64,000 nucleotides of DNA from Bacteroidales bacterium (GTDB lineage Bacteria; Bacteroidota; Bacteroidia; Bacteroidales; P3), in NCBI GenBank assembly GCA_024400495.1, contig JAKSMR010000007.1, forward strand, positions 1 to 64,000. Reading direction: 5' to 3'. Below are positions 40,620 through 51,382 of this stretch, one piece after another. The translations under genes and the position numbers were made by a program. The notes below the pieces were generated by a model. It was not told the DNA's origin, ran no database searches, and worked only from the letters and a program-made list of their open reading frames with translations. How positions within the stretch are numbered: the first letter of the stretch is position 1; every line of letters begins with the position of its first letter.

Positions 40620-40964
40620 ATGGAAACCACACGCCAACAGAAAATATCGCGACTCATCCAGCAAGACATGAGCGACATCTTCGTCAAAGAGATGAAGCCC
40701 GTGCTGGGCAACTCCCTGCTTACCGTCACAGACGTGCGCATCACCAGCGACCTCTCCATAGCCCGCATCTACGTGAGCATCTTCCCCATAGGCGGCGTTA
40801 CTGCCGACCAGGTAATGGCACTCATCCGCGAGAACACCAGCGACCTCCGTCGCCGCCTCGGCCTGAGAGAAGGCAAGCAGCTGCGCATCATCCCCTCGCT
40901 GGAGTTCTATATCGACGACACCCTCGACTACAAAGAGCACATCGAAAAACTGCTCAAGAAATAA
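40620..40964 (+). CDS. rbfA: 30S ribosome-binding factor RbfA
   Basis: RbfA helps 16S rRNA 5'-end processing and cold adaptation of the 30S subunit. The 114-residue KH-like protein has TRQQKISRLIQQDMSDIFVK, LTVTDVRITSDLSIARIYVS and LRRRLGLREGKQLRIIPSLE, then FYIDDTLDYKEHIEKLL, all standard. It is followed after 33 bases by an ABC permease gene, probably one transcript. Confidence 0.95.
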   Translation: METTRQQKISRLIQQDMSDIFVKEMKPVLGNSLLTVTDVRITSDLSIARIYVSIFPIGGVTADQVMALIRENTSDLRRRLGLREGKQLRIIPSLEFYIDDTLDYKEHIEKLLKK

Positions 40965-40997
40965 CACACCTCCCCCGTCCATCACTCATCAGCATCC

Positions 40998-42221
40998 ATG
41001 AAACCCTCGTCACTACTGGCACGCCGATATCTCTTTTCGCGAAAGAAGAAAAGCGTCATCAACGTCATCTCCTGGATCTCGTTGATCGGCATCGCCGTAG
41101 GAACTACCGCTCTGATAGTGGTCCTGAGCGTCTATAACGGCATAGGCCAACTTACCCAAGACCTTTTTAGCGTCTTCGACCCACAGCTTCTGGTCGAGCC
41201 TTCCGAAGGAAAAACCTTCCACACCTCCACCATCAACTACGACTCCCTGCTGAACACTCCTGGCGTGGAGCGCATCAGCCAGATCGTCGAAGAGAACGCC
41301 TGGCTCACCCACAAACATAACGAAGCCATCGTACAGCTAAGAGGCGTTGACAGCAACTATGCCGCCATTACCGGCCTCGACACCTTGCTGCACGAAGGCG
41401 CCTACTACCTCAAGGACGATCGTCCGATGGCACCCGGACAACGGCGCCCTATGTATCTCCTCTTTGGCGGAGAAGTGTGGTACAATCTAGGACTGGGAAG
41501 CTACAGCAACAGTAGCATAGCCGTGCATATCCCCCGCCGTGGAACCAGCCTAGGGATGACGATAGAAGACGCCTTCAACACCGACATAGCCTTTCCTGCC
41601 GGCTATTTCTACATCCAGCAAGACATCGACGAGCGCTACGTGATAGCCGACATCGACTTCGTGCGTTCGCTCATGGACTACGAAGAGGACGAAGTGACCT
41701 CTCTCGCCATCAGATGCTCCCATCCCCGCCAGGTGGACAAGGTACGGAGCCTGATCAAAGAGCAATTGGGAGGAGACTTCACCATAAAAGACCGATTCGA
41801 GCAACAGCCACTCTACTTCAAGGTCTTCAAAAGCGAACGACTAGGCGTGTTCCTCATCCTTTCGCTCATCGTACTCATAGCCACCCTCAACCTTATCGCA
41901 TCGCTCTCCCTGCTGATTATCGACAAACGCAAAGATATCGGCACACTCAAAGCCATGGGAATGAACACACAGGACATAAGACGCACCTTCCTCAAAGAAG
42001 GCATATTGATTGCCCTGGTCGGCGTCGCCTCCGGACTGGTGATGGGTTTCCTCATCTGCCTGCTCCAGCAGCAGTTCGGCATCGTGAAGATGGGTTCCAA
42101 TTTCATTACCGACGCCTTCCCCGTAGCTATGCGGCTGATTGATTTCGTGGCAACATTCGTCATGGTCACCATCCTTTCCACTATGGCCGTCGCTTTTACC
42201 GTGAAGAAAGCCAAGATATAA
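40998..42221 (+). CDS. LolC/LolE-like ABC transporter permease (MacB/FtsX fold)
   Basis: The 407-residue protein has an N-terminal helix (VINVISWISLIGIAVGTTAL), a large periplasmic domain (about 50-270) and three C-terminal membrane helices in FtsX style (GVFLILSLIVLIATLNLIAS, IALVGVASGLVMGFLICLLQ, FVATFVMVTILSTMAVAFT). The R-D-I-G-T-L-K-A-M-G coupling motif (KDIGTLKAMGMNTQDI) is exact. This is the architecture of LolC/E, which release lipoproteins from the inner membrane. The ATPase is not adjacent. A lipoprotein role is likely but other MacB-like permeases cannot be excluded. Confidence 0.87.
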   Translation: MKPSSLLARRYLFSRKKKSVINVISWISLIGIAVGTTALIVVLSVYNGIGQLTQDLFSVFDPQLLVEPSEGKTFHTSTINYDSLLNTPGVERISQIVEENAWLTHKHNEAIVQLRGVDSNYAAITGLDTLLHEGAYYLKDDRPMAPGQRRPMYLLFGGEVWYNLGLGSYSNSSIAVHIPRRGTSLGMTIEDAFNTDIAFPAGYFYIQQDIDERYVIADIDFVRSLMDYEEDEVTSLAIRCSHPRQVDKVRSLIKEQLGGDFTIKDRFEQQPLYFKVFKSERLGVFLILSLIVLIATLNLIASLSLLIIDKRKDIGTLKAMGMNTQDIRRTFLKEGILIALVGVASGLVMGFLICLLQQQFGIVKMGSNFITDAFPVAMRLIDFVATFVMVTILSTMAVAFTVKKAKI

Positions 42222-42230
42222 TCACCACCC

Positions 42231-43946
42231 ATGTCGCGACTGAGAGAATTCATCAGAAACCTTAGCCCAAACACACTTCTCCTAGTGCTATTGGCCCTGT
42301 GGTGGATGCTGAACATCATCGTAGCCGCAACAGTTGAGCTAGCCAACGACGAGGCCTACTACTGGTTCTTCTCTTGGAAGCTGGACTGGGGCTATTACGA
42401 CCACCCGCCCATGACGCCCCTGCTGATATGGTTAGGACGTTGGATTCCCCGAGAGCTGGGGGTCCGCTTCTTTGCCGTACTCCTGCAACCCATCTATCTC
42501 TTCCTCTTCTGGCGGCTGATCAAACCCAAGAATCCCACACAGAGAGACGCATGGCTCTATTTCCTGATAGCCTTCTCTATACCGCTACTGCAGCTTTATG
42601 GATTCCTCACCACGCCCGACACGCCGCTGATGATGTTTACGGCATTATTCCTCTGCTGTTTCACCCGATTCTGCCGAAACGACAGCTGGAAGAATATGAC
42701 CCTACTCGGGCTGAGCATCGCCCTGCTGGCCTACAGCAAATACCACTCAGTTTTGGTAGTAGCGCTAGCCTTGGCAGCCTGTCCGCGATGCTTCCGGTCC
42801 CCTAAGCTCTACATATCTCTATTGATCACATTGCTGCTATACCTGCCTCACCTCATATGGCAGTATGAGCACGACTGGGTATCGTTCCAATACCACCTGG
42901 TGGGGCGCAACCAGAGCTTTAAGGCGAGCTATCTGGGACACTACCTGCTTAATACGGCATTAGTGTTCAACCCACTCTTTCTCTACCACTACATTCTCGG
43001 ATGGAGGAAGAGAAATAGCGACAACGCCCCAATGCCACCTGTCTTGAAGTCTATCGCTATTGGATTCCTGGGGTTCTTCTTCCTCAGCTGCTTCCGCGGC
43101 CCGACCCAACCCCAATGGATCATTCCTGTTGTTTTCAGCGCACTCTGGCTTCTCTTCAATCTTGGAAGGGACAACGAAAAAGCCTATAGATTCATACGTA
43201 GCGTGGGGCTGGTCAGCATGGCACTCTTCCTTGTGGGACGACTGCTTCTGATAACAAACCCGTTCCATTTCAAAGGACAGGTATGGAACAACGAAGACTG
43301 CATCCACCAGATAGAGGAAGTGGCACAAGGCCGCCCTGTCATCTTCATTAACGACTACACAGCTGCTGCTAAATATTACTTCTACTCCTCAAGAGGAGAT
43401 GCCTTCACACAACCACTACTCTATAACCGCACCAGCCAATGGGCTTATACCGATATTGACGATTCATTCGTCGGGAAAGAGGTGATTGTCCAGCGCCTGC
43501 CCCGCATGGAATGCAAAGAAGACAAACCCGAAGATCCCTTCCTGAAACTCGCCAACGGCACCACCTTCAGATACAGAGTTGTCGAGGATTTTCATCCATA
43601 CAGGAAAGTAAAAGTAACCTGCTTAGACTCGGGACGGATAATGGGAGACTCTATATCCTTCTCCCTACGCATCGAGAACCCCTACCCCTACCCTATCTGC
43701 AGCGCCGAGAACCGCCCCGTATGGCTGCAGCTCTTCCTGAAGCAAAGCCCAACCTCCTACCGGACGACCGACTACATTATCTCTGACCCCCTCCCTTCCA
43801 ACTCCATAACAGAACGCACCATTCTATTCCCCACTCCCGAAAATCTAGCACCAGACGATTATCCTGCGCAAATTGCTCTTCGCGACAGCCTTATGCTTCC
43901 GTGGCGCAACAGCCAGATAATGGATTTCCACGTCTCTGCGATGTAA
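42231..43946 (+). CDS. GT39/ArnT-type membrane glycosyltransferase
   Basis: The 571-residue protein has about 11 membrane helices in its first ~360 residues and a soluble C-terminal domain (about 365-571). ELANDEAYYWFFSWK near residue 45 and YYDHPPM just after it match the conserved DE loop and DHPP motif of polyprenol-linked sugar transferases (PMT/ArnT fold). Such enzymes use a lipid-linked sugar to glycosylate lipid A, proteins or cell-wall lipids. The acceptor cannot be told from sequence. It starts 9 bases after the LolC/E-like gene, so the two are co-transcribed. Confidence 0.87.
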   Translation: MSRLREFIRNLSPNTLLLVLLALWWMLNIIVAATVELANDEAYYWFFSWKLDWGYYDHPPMTPLLIWLGRWIPRELGVRFFAVLLQPIYLFLFWRLIKPKNPTQRDAWLYFLIAFSIPLLQLYGFLTTPDTPLMMFTALFLCCFTRFCRNDSWKNMTLLGLSIALLAYSKYHSVLVVALALAACPRCFRSPKLYISLLITLLLYLPHLIWQYEHDWVSFQYHLVGRNQSFKASYLGHYLLNTALVFNPLFLYHYILGWRKRNSDNAPMPPVLKSIAIGFLGFFFLSCFRGPTQPQWIIPVVFSALWLLFNLGRDNEKAYRFIRSVGLVSMALFLVGRLLLITNPFHFKGQVWNNEDCIHQIEEVAQGRPVIFINDYTAAAKYYFYSSRGDAFTQPLLYNRTSQWAYTDIDDSFVGKEVIVQRLPRMECKEDKPEDPFLKLANGTTFRYRVVEDFHPYRKVKVTCLDSGRIMGDSISFSLRIENPYPYPICSAENRPVWLQLFLKQSPTSYRTTDYIISDPLPSNSITERTILFPTPENLAPDDYPAQIALRDSLMLPWRNSQIMDFHVSAM

Positions 43947-43963
43947 ATGAAAAAAAATCAACC

Positions 43964-44008
43964 GCCAATACAATATTAGGATAATAACTAACGTTATTAT
44001 ATATTGGC
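43964..44008. promoter_or_regulatory. Nested palindrome upstream of aminotransferase gene
   Basis: GCCAATA (43964-43970) and TATTGGC (44002-44008) flank an inner inverted repeat ATAATAAC-TAAC-GTTATTAT (43981-44000). The symmetry is centred about 75 bases before the aminotransferase start and includes TATATTGG, one base off the -7 consensus. A dimeric regulator site is possible. Confidence 0.35.
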
Positions 44009-44065
44009 AAAACAACAAACAGACTGATAACAGAAAATTCAACAACAATAAAATAATAACTCAAC

Positions 44066-45268
44066 ATGGAAATATTAAGTAATCGTATTCTCAACATGGC
44101 CGAGAGCGAGACCCTTGCCATGACTGCCAAGGCAGGCGAGCTCAAAGCCCAAGGTATCGACGTTATCAGCCTCTCCATCGGTGAACCCGATTTCAACACT
44201 CCCGACACAGTAAAGGAAGCAGCAAAAAAGGCTATCGACGACAATTTCACCCACTATCCTCCCGTTCCTGGATACGTTGACCTGAAGAAGGCTATCTGCG
44301 AGAAGTTCAAACGCGATAACGGCCTTGAGTTCACCCCCGACCAGATTGTTGTTTCTACAGGTGCCAAGCAGAGTATCTATCAGCTCTGCCAGGTCCTCCT
44401 CAACCCTGGTGATGAGGTTATCATCCCCACTCCTTTCTGGGTATCCTACAAAGAGTTTGTCCGCCTTGCTGGCGCTACTCCCGTGTTTGTAAAGACCAAG
44501 ATTGAGAACGACTTCAAGGTTACTCCTCAGCAGATTGAGGAAGCCATCACTCCCAAGACCAAACTCATCATGTTCTCCAGCCCCAGCAACCCCACCGGTA
44601 TGCTCTACACCAAAGAAGAACTCCGTGGCATTGCCGACGTATTGGCAAAACACGAGAACATCTTCGTTATGGCTGACGAAATATACGAACACATCAACTT
44701 TGTTGGCAAGCACGAAAGCATCGGCCAGTTCTCTGACATCAAAGACCGCGTAATCACTATCAATGGTGTTGCTAAAGGCTTTGCCATGACTGGTTGGCGT
44801 ATCGGTATCCTCGCAGCTTCTAAGGTTGTTGCTGACGGATGCAAGAAACTCCAAGGTCAGGTAACCAGCGGTACCTGCTCTATCGCTCAGAAAGCTACCG
44901 TACGCGCAATGCAGATGGATCCCGCTACCAGCGAGGATATCATCAATATGCGCAATATCTTCCTCAAACGCCGCGACCTCGTTTACAAGGGTCTCTGTGA
45001 AATCCCCGGGCTCAAAGTTCGCATGCCTCAGGGCGCATTCTATTTCTTCCCCGATGTCAGCGCATATTACGGAAAAAGCTTCAACGGCAAAAAGATGGAG
45101 AACTCAACCGATATCGCCTTCTACCTCCTCAACGAGGCTCATGTAGCCACCGTTATGGGTTCTGCCTTCGGCGATGACGATTGCATCCGTCTCAGCTACG
45201 CTACCAGCGAAGATCTCCTCATCGAAGCCCTCCGCCGCATGAAGGAAGCTTTTGCGAAATTAGCATAA
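44066..45268 (+). CDS. aspC: Pyridoxal-phosphate aspartate aminotransferase
   Basis: The enzyme interconverts aspartate/2-oxoglutarate with oxaloacetate/glutamate in amino-acid metabolism. The 400-residue fold-type I aminotransferase has N175 (SSPSNPTG), D204 and Y207 (MADEIYEH), catalytic Lys237 (NGVAKGFAMTGWRIG), Arg245 and the C-terminal substrate Arg in DDCIRLSYATSED. Family members also act on other amino acids, so aspartate is the most likely but not proven substrate. It stands alone between the glycosyltransferase gene and a terminator at 45308. Confidence 0.92.
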   Translation: MEILSNRILNMAESETLAMTAKAGELKAQGIDVISLSIGEPDFNTPDTVKEAAKKAIDDNFTHYPPVPGYVDLKKAICEKFKRDNGLEFTPDQIVVSTGAKQSIYQLCQVLLNPGDEVIIPTPFWVSYKEFVRLAGATPVFVKTKIENDFKVTPQQIEEAITPKTKLIMFSSPSNPTGMLYTKEELRGIADVLAKHENIFVMADEIYEHINFVGKHESIGQFSDIKDRVITINGVAKGFAMTGWRIGILAASKVVADGCKKLQGQVTSGTCSIAQKATVRAMQMDPATSEDIINMRNIFLKRRDLVYKGLCEIPGLKVRMPQGAFYFFPDVSAYYGKSFNGKKMENSTDIAFYLLNEAHVATVMGSAFGDDDCIRLSYATSEDLLIEALRRMKEAFAKLA

Positions 45269-45307
45269 CGACACCCCAAACAGGTAGTTCATACCTTCGT
45301 CACAACG

Positions 45308-45342
45308 AAACAAGCCCACGACTCTCATCGTGGGCTTGTTTT
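45308..45342 (+). terminator. Terminator after aminotransferase gene
   Basis: AAACAAGCCCACGA (45308-45321) pairs perfectly with TCGTGGGCTTGTTT (45328-45341), 14 bp, followed by T. Confidence 0.88.
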
Positions 45343-45464
45343 CTCTACTTTAAATCTTCAATTAGTTTATAATACCATCTTATACCCTACACTCAAAACA
45401 CGAGATACAGACTCAAAGACAAATGATTGTCCATAGAACCACGACAACATTTTACAGCAACAAA

Positions 45465-45493
45465 AAAGCCCTCCTGGACGACAGGAAGGCTTT
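45465..45493 (-). terminator. Terminator of the ribosomal-eno cluster
   Basis: AAAGCC and TCCTG (45465-45476) pair with CAGGA and GGCTTT (45482-45493), with a one-base mismatch, followed on the minus strand by TTTTTTG. It is convergent with the terminator at 45308. Confidence 0.82.
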
Positions 45494-45515
45494 ATGATGC
45501 AAGGGTGTAAACCAG

Positions 45516-46841
<1,326 letters not shown>

Positions 46842-46959
46842 TTATTCAGTGTATTTATGTATTTGTCGGGCGAAGCGATATAGCATGATAAAAGGGAATG
46901 TAGGCACATTCTATAGTACCCAACATCCCCCTTTACTATATCGGTCAAATCCGATGTGC

Positions 46960-47433
46960 TTATTCAGCCTTGGTCTCGGTAGCTTCAGCTACGGGAGCTT
47001 CTTCGGCCTTTTTGGAACGGCTACGACGGGTAGTCTTAGCTTTCTTTTCAGCCTTAGGAGCGGCGAGCATATTCTCGTTGTAGTCAACGAGCTCAATGAT
47101 GCACATCTCGGAGTTGTCACCATGACGGATACCGGTCTTGAGGATGCGGGTGTAACCACCGGGGCGGTTAGCAACCTTCTGGGATACCTCGCGGAAAAGC
47201 TCATTAACAGCGTCCTTGCTGTGGAGGTAGCTGAAAACAACGCGACGGTTATTCATATTATCCTCTTTGGAGCGGTTGATCAGAGGTTCTACATATACTC
47301 TCAGAGCTTTGGCCTTAGCAACAGTGGTGGTGATGCGTTTTTCCATGATGAGAGAAGTGGCCATGTTGGAGAGCATAGCTACGCGGTGAGCGTGAGTTCT
47401 GGACAGATGATTTACTTTGCAACCGTGTCTCAT
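46960..47433 (-). CDS. rplQ: 50S ribosomal protein L17
   Basis: The 157-residue protein lines the exit side of the large subunit. The core [20 protein letters not shown] and later [20 protein letters not shown] is typical. About 30 residues beyond the E. coli length form an Ala/Lys/Glu-rich tail ([17 protein letters not shown]), usual in Bacteroidota. It is last of the alpha operon, 15 bases after rpoA. Confidence 0.96.
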   Translation of the reverse strand: MRHGCKVNHLSRTHAHRVAMLSNMATSLIMEKRITTTVAKAKALRVYVEPLINRSKEDNMNNRRVVFSYLHSKDAVNELFREVSQKVANRPGGYTRILKTGIRHGDNSEMCIIELVDYNENMLAAPKAEKKAKTTRRSRSKKAEEAPVAEATETKAE

Positions 47434-47448
47434 ATCTTTATTCTTTCT

Positions 47449-48441
47449 TTATTCTTTATCTAATTTATACTTAGCGATGTTCATACCGAAATCAAGACCC
47501 TTGGATGCAACCAGGTTCTCCAGTTCGGTAAGAGATTTTTTACCAAAGTTACGGAACTTCAGCAGGTCAGCTTTATTGAAGGCAACCAGCTCTCCCAGTG
47601 TTTCAACCTCAGCAGCCTTGAGACAGTTGAGGGCGCGAACAGAGAGGTCAAGGTCAGTAAGCTTTGTTTTGAGGAGCTGGCGGGTGTGGAGGGTGATCTC
47701 ATCAAACTCTTCAACAACAGGCTTGTCTTCGATTTCGAGAGAGATACGCTCGTCGGAGAAAAGCATGAAGTGCTGAATGAGGATGGTGGCAGCCTCTTTT
47801 AAAGCCTCCTTAGGATGGATGGAACCATCGGTCTGGATATCAAAAGTAAGCTTCTCGTAGTCCGTACGCTGCTCAACACGATAGTCGTTAACCTCGTACT
47901 GAACATTCTTGATAGGAGTATGGATGGAGTCGATAGCAATGACACCGATGGGGTCATTTGCTTTCTTATTCTCATCAGAAGGAACATAACCACGACCTTT
48001 CTCAACAGTGAGTTCCACCTTAAGAGTGGTGTCGCTTTCCATGTGGCAAATCTCAACCTCAGGGTTGAGGACCTGGAAACTATTGAGATAGTTGTTGAGT
48101 TCACCAGCCGTGAAGACAGTCTTGCCGCTAATCTCGAAAGCAATCTTCTCGGATGTGGTTTCTTCTATCTGGCGACGGAAGCGGATCTGCTTCAGGCAGA
48201 GGATAATGTCAGTCATATCCTCAACAACGCCAGGGATGGACGAGAATTCGTGGTCCACACCTTCAATTCTTACCGAAGTGATAGCGAAGCCTTCAAGGGA
48301 AGACAACAACACACGACGGAGAGCATTGCCGATGGTGGTACCATAACCAGGCTCCAGAGGGCGGAATTCGAATGTGCCACGGAAATCGTCAGCCTCAAGC
48401 ATAACGACCTTGTCTGGTTTTTGAAAAGCTAATATTGCCAT
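47449..48441 (-). CDS. rpoA: RNA polymerase alpha subunit
   Basis: The 330-residue protein forms the dimer that scaffolds core RNA polymerase. The N-terminal domain (about 1-235) has [20 protein letters not shown] and [20 protein letters not shown]. The C-terminal domain (about 255-320), which contacts DNA and activators, has [20 protein letters not shown] and [12 protein letters not shown]. It lies in the alpha operon between rpsD and rplQ. Confidence 0.97.
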   Translation of the reverse strand: MAILAFQKPDKVVMLEADDFRGTFEFRPLEPGYGTTIGNALRRVLLSSLEGFAITSVRIEGVDHEFSSIPGVVEDMTDIILCLKQIRFRRQIEETTSEKIAFEISGKTVFTAGELNNYLNSFQVLNPEVEICHMESDTTLKVELTVEKGRGYVPSDENKKANDPIGVIAIDSIHTPIKNVQYEVNDYRVEQRTDYEKLTFDIQTDGSIHPKEALKEAATILIQHFMLFSDERISLEIEDKPVVEEFDEITLHTRQLLKTKLTDLDLSVRALNCLKAAEVETLGELVAFNKADLLKFRNFGKKSLTELENLVASKGLDFGMNIAKYKLDKE

Positions 48442-48555
48442 TTATAATCCTTTCTCGTTTGGGTTAAAGTTTCGTTTATTTGCTGATTTGTTGATTTGAC
48501 TTTGCGACTCCGTTCAGGAGCTCAACAAACCAACAAAACCATTCCAAGCTATTTA

Positions 48556-49161
48556 TTACTTGGAGTAGAGTTCAACGATGAGCTGCTCGTTGATGTTCTC
48601 AGGGATATCGGCACGCTGAGGATAGTTCATGAACTTACCACACATGCTTGCGTTATCCCATTCGAGCCAAGGATAGTTGTTGGCGCGGGAAGCCAGCGAA
48701 TCGGTAATAATCTCTAAAGATTTGGAACGTTCGCGAACAGCGATAACATCACCCTCTTTGAGAGAGTAGGAAGGAACATTTACAACATTACCGTTAACGG
48801 TGATGTGGCAATGAGAAACGAGCTGGCGGGCCTGTGCACGGCTACGACCGATACCGAGACGGTACACTACGTTGTCGAGACGAGCCTCAATGAGTTGGAG
48901 AAGTACCTCACCGGTGATACCACCACGGCGGGATGCTTCAGCATAGAGTTTGCGGAATTGACGCTCAAGGATGCCATAGGTATATTTTGCTTTCTGCTTT
49001 TCGTTCAGCTGAGTGCCATACTCAGAGGTCTTAGCGCGACGCTTGTTCTGACCGTGCATACCAGGAGCATAAGGTTTTCTTTCGTAAGTCTTATCAGGAC
49101 CGAAGATAGGTTCGTGGAACTTTCTTGCGATTTTGGTTTTAGGACCAGTATATCTTGCCAT
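48556..49161 (-). CDS. rpsD: 30S ribosomal protein S4
   Basis: The 201-residue primary 16S rRNA binder has an S4-type RNA-binding domain in its second half ([40 protein letters not shown]). S4 commonly represses its own operon by binding mRNA. Its 106-base spacer to rpsK and 114-base spacer to rpoA could hold such sites, but no clear pseudoknot is visible to me. Confidence 0.96.
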   Translation of the reverse strand: MARYTGPKTKIARKFHEPIFGPDKTYERKPYAPGMHGQNKRRAKTSEYGTQLNEKQKAKYTYGILERQFRKLYAEASRRGGITGEVLLQLIEARLDNVVYRLGIGRSRAQARQLVSHCHITVNGNVVNVPSYSLKEGDVIAVRERSKSLEIITDSLASRANNYPWLEWDNASMCGKFMNYPQRADIPENINEQLIVELYSK

Positions 49162-49267
49162 AATAAATTTGTTCTGTTAATGATTTTTCGTTCGAACTTT
49201 CTAAGAAGAAATCTGTAGCGAGAGAGCCTATAGCTCTTACCCCGCCAGCAGATATCTTTCAACATAA

Positions 49268-49657
49268 TTACACGCGACGACGTTTGGGAGGACGGCAACC
49301 ATTGTGGGGTACGGGAGTGATATCAACGATCTCCATTACCTCAATACCACAAGTGTTGATTGCGCGGATAGCGGATTCGCGTCCCTGACCAGGTCCTTTT
49401 ACAAAGACTTTTACTTTACGTAGGCCCAAATCATAAGCAACTTTGCCGCAATCTTCCGCAGCCATCTGTGCAGCATACGGAGTGTTTTTCTTCGATCCGC
49501 GGAAGCCCATTTTTCCAGCAGACGACCAAGAAATCACTTGACCGGCATTATTAGTCAACGAAATGATAACGTTGTTGAAAGAAGCAAAGATACATGCTCT
49601 TCCCTGAGGTTCAACTTTTACTACTCTTTTTTTAGTAGGTTTAGAAGTTTTTGCCAT
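49268..49657 (-). CDS. rpsK: 30S ribosomal protein S11
   Basis: The 129-residue protein forms the 30S platform with S6 and S18. [40 protein letters not shown] and the C-terminal [18 protein letters not shown] are standard. It lies between rpsM and rpsD. Confidence 0.97.
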   Translation of the reverse strand: MAKTSKPTKKRVVKVEPQGRACIFASFNNVIISLTNNAGQVISWSSAGKMGFRGSKKNTPYAAQMAAEDCGKVAYDLGLRKVKVFVKGPGQGRESAIRAINTCGIEVMEIVDITPVPHNGCRPPKRRRV

Positions 49658-49747
49658 AATTGTTTTTTAACTTGCTTGATTTTACATTTGTTCTCCAGCT
49701 GCTCCTAATTCGATTCTGATCCGCAACTGGACGCTACTTCAATTTAA

Positions 49748-50125
49748 TTACTTGGTAGCTTTCTTCTTGTTAGCGATAGTTTTCTTCTTACCCTTGCGAG
49801 TACGAGCATTGTTCTTGGTGCTCTGACCACGGAGAGGGAGACCAAGACGATGGCGAACACCACGATAGCAACCAATATCCATGAGTCGCTTGATGTTCAT
49901 CTGGACTTCGGAGCGAAGAGCACCTTCTACCTTGTACTCATCGTTGATGATGGTACGGAGAGCGTTCTGCTCATCATCAGTCCAATCCTGCACCTTCTTC
50001 TCGGGAGCGATTCCTGCTTTAGCGAGAATCTCTTTTGCGGTGCTTCTTCCAATGCCGTAGATATAGGTCAAACCTATTTCTCCATGTTTGTTTTTGGGTA
50101 AGTCAATACCTGCAATTCTTGCCAT
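49748..50125 (-). CDS. rpsM: 30S ribosomal protein S13
   Basis: The 125-residue protein sits in the 30S head and contacts the P-site tRNA and the 50S B1 bridge. [39 protein letters not shown] and [20 protein letters not shown] are diagnostic. The Lys-rich tail contacts tRNA. It is 29 bases downstream of rpmJ. Confidence 0.97.
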   Translation of the reverse strand: MARIAGIDLPKNKHGEIGLTYIYGIGRSTAKEILAKAGIAPEKKVQDWTDDEQNALRTIINDEYKVEGALRSEVQMNIKRLMDIGCYRGVRHRLGLPLRGQSTKNNARTRKGKKKTIANKKKATK

Positions 50126-50154
50126 AAACTGATTTTATCTTTTAAATTTGTTGA

Positions 50155-50271
50155 TTATCCTTGTCTTTGTTTGAGCTTAGGATTCTTCTTGTTGATTACA
50201 TAAACCACACCGTTGCGACGAACGACCTTGCAATCGGCGGATCTTTTCTTTACAGAAACTCTGACTTTCAT
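50155..50271 (-). CDS. rpmJ: 50S ribosomal protein L36 (zinc-free form)
   Basis: The 38-residue protein ([20 protein letters not shown], then [18 protein letters not shown]) matches L36. It keeps only one Cys (position 14) of the usual C-x2-C...C...H zinc site, so it is the C-minus form found in Bacteroidota. It lies between infA and rpsM, the standard position. Confidence 0.93.
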   Translation of the reverse strand: MKVRVSVKKRSADCKVVRRNGVVYVINKKNPKLKQRQG

Positions 50272-50343
50272 TTTCTTATTATTTTATTTGTTTTCTTCTC
50301 TCTTTGTGTGCTAAGAGCAAGGCTTCACGCCGTTAGCTCTCGA

Positions 50344-50562
50344 CTACTTATGGCGATAGGTGATTCTTCCTTTAGTAAGATCGTAGGGAGACATCTCAAT
50401 CTGCACTTTGTCACCGGGAAGAATTTTGATGTAATGCATTCTCATCTTGCCCGAGATATGAGCGATAATCTGATGTCCGTTCTCCAATTCAACGCGGAAC
50501 ATTGCGTTGCCGAGAGACTCTACTACGGTGCCGTCTAATTGTATGGAAGCTTGTTTTGCCAT
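50344..50562 (-). CDS. infA: Translation initiation factor IF-1
   Basis: The 72-residue OB-fold protein binds the 30S A site during initiation. [40 protein letters not shown] and KGRITYRHK match the family end to end. It starts 10 bases after map. Confidence 0.96.
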   Translation of the reverse strand: MAKQASIQLDGTVVESLGNAMFRVELENGHQIIAHISGKMRMHYIKILPGDKVQIEMSPYDLTKGRITYRHK

Positions 50563-50572
50563 TCTTTGAGTT

Positions 50573-51340
50573 TTATATGTTTTCTATTTCTTCGAAACTA
50601 GTGAGAATCTGAGGGCCCTCTTTGGTGATAGCGATGGTATGTTCGAAATGTGCCGCAGGCTTGCCGTCTTTGGTGCGGCAGGTCCAACCGTCCTCGCTGG
50701 AGAACTTGACATTTTTCGAGCCCATACATACCATAGGCTCAACAGCAATCACCATACCCTCTTTGAGAAGAGGACCGGTGCCTCTAACACCATAGTTGGG
50801 TACGTTAGGAGACTCGTGCATCTTAAAGCCTACGCCATGGCCGCAAAGTTCGCGGACCACACTGTAGCCATTCTTTTCGCAATGCTGCTGAACAGCATGT
50901 CCGATGTCTCCAATACGATTGCCAACCTTACACTGTTCGATACCAATATAGAGTGCCTCTTTGGTAACGCGGTGGAGGCGTTTCAGATCTTCGCTAATTT
51001 CTCCTACGGCGAATGTGTAGCAGGAATCGCTCACAAAGCCATTGAGTTCAACAACACAGTCGACCGAGAGATTGTCACCCTCTTTAATGAAGATGTCACC
51101 AGGGATACCGTGGACGACAACATCATTTACCGACATACAGAATGCCGAAGGGAAACCTTCATAACCCTTGCACAAAGGAATACCACCATTATCGCGAATA
51201 AATTGGTCACCAATCTTGTCGAGATATGCGGTAGTAACGCCAGGACGTATGTGACGCCCAACCTCCGCAATCGTACGACTGAGGAGATTGGCGCTGATAC
51301 GAATCTTTTCTATTTCTTCCTTAGTTTTTAAAAGGATCAT
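50573..51340 (-). CDS. map: Methionine aminopeptidase, type I
   Basis: The enzyme removes the initiator Met from new proteins. The 255-residue pita-bread fold has the five metal ligands in conserved places: Asp in [18 protein letters not shown] (two), His in [17 protein letters not shown], Glu in [10 protein letters not shown] and Glu in FEHTIAIT. It sits between secY and infA. Adenylate kinase, often found here in other phyla, is absent. Confidence 0.96.
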   Translation of the reverse strand: MILLKTKEEIEKIRISANLLSRTIAEVGRHIRPGVTTAYLDKIGDQFIRDNGGIPLCKGYEGFPSAFCMSVNDVVVHGIPGDIFIKEGDNLSVDCVVELNGFVSDSCYTFAVGEISEDLKRLHRVTKEALYIGIEQCKVGNRIGDIGHAVQQHCEKNGYSVVRELCGHGVGFKMHESPNVPNYGVRGTGPLLKEGMVIAVEPMVCMGSKNVKFSSEDGWTCRTKDGKPAAHFEHTIAITKEGPQILTSFEEIENI

Positions 51341-51382
51341 TGTCTCGGTATATCTTTATGCTATTTTGCTGTGTTCTTTTGC

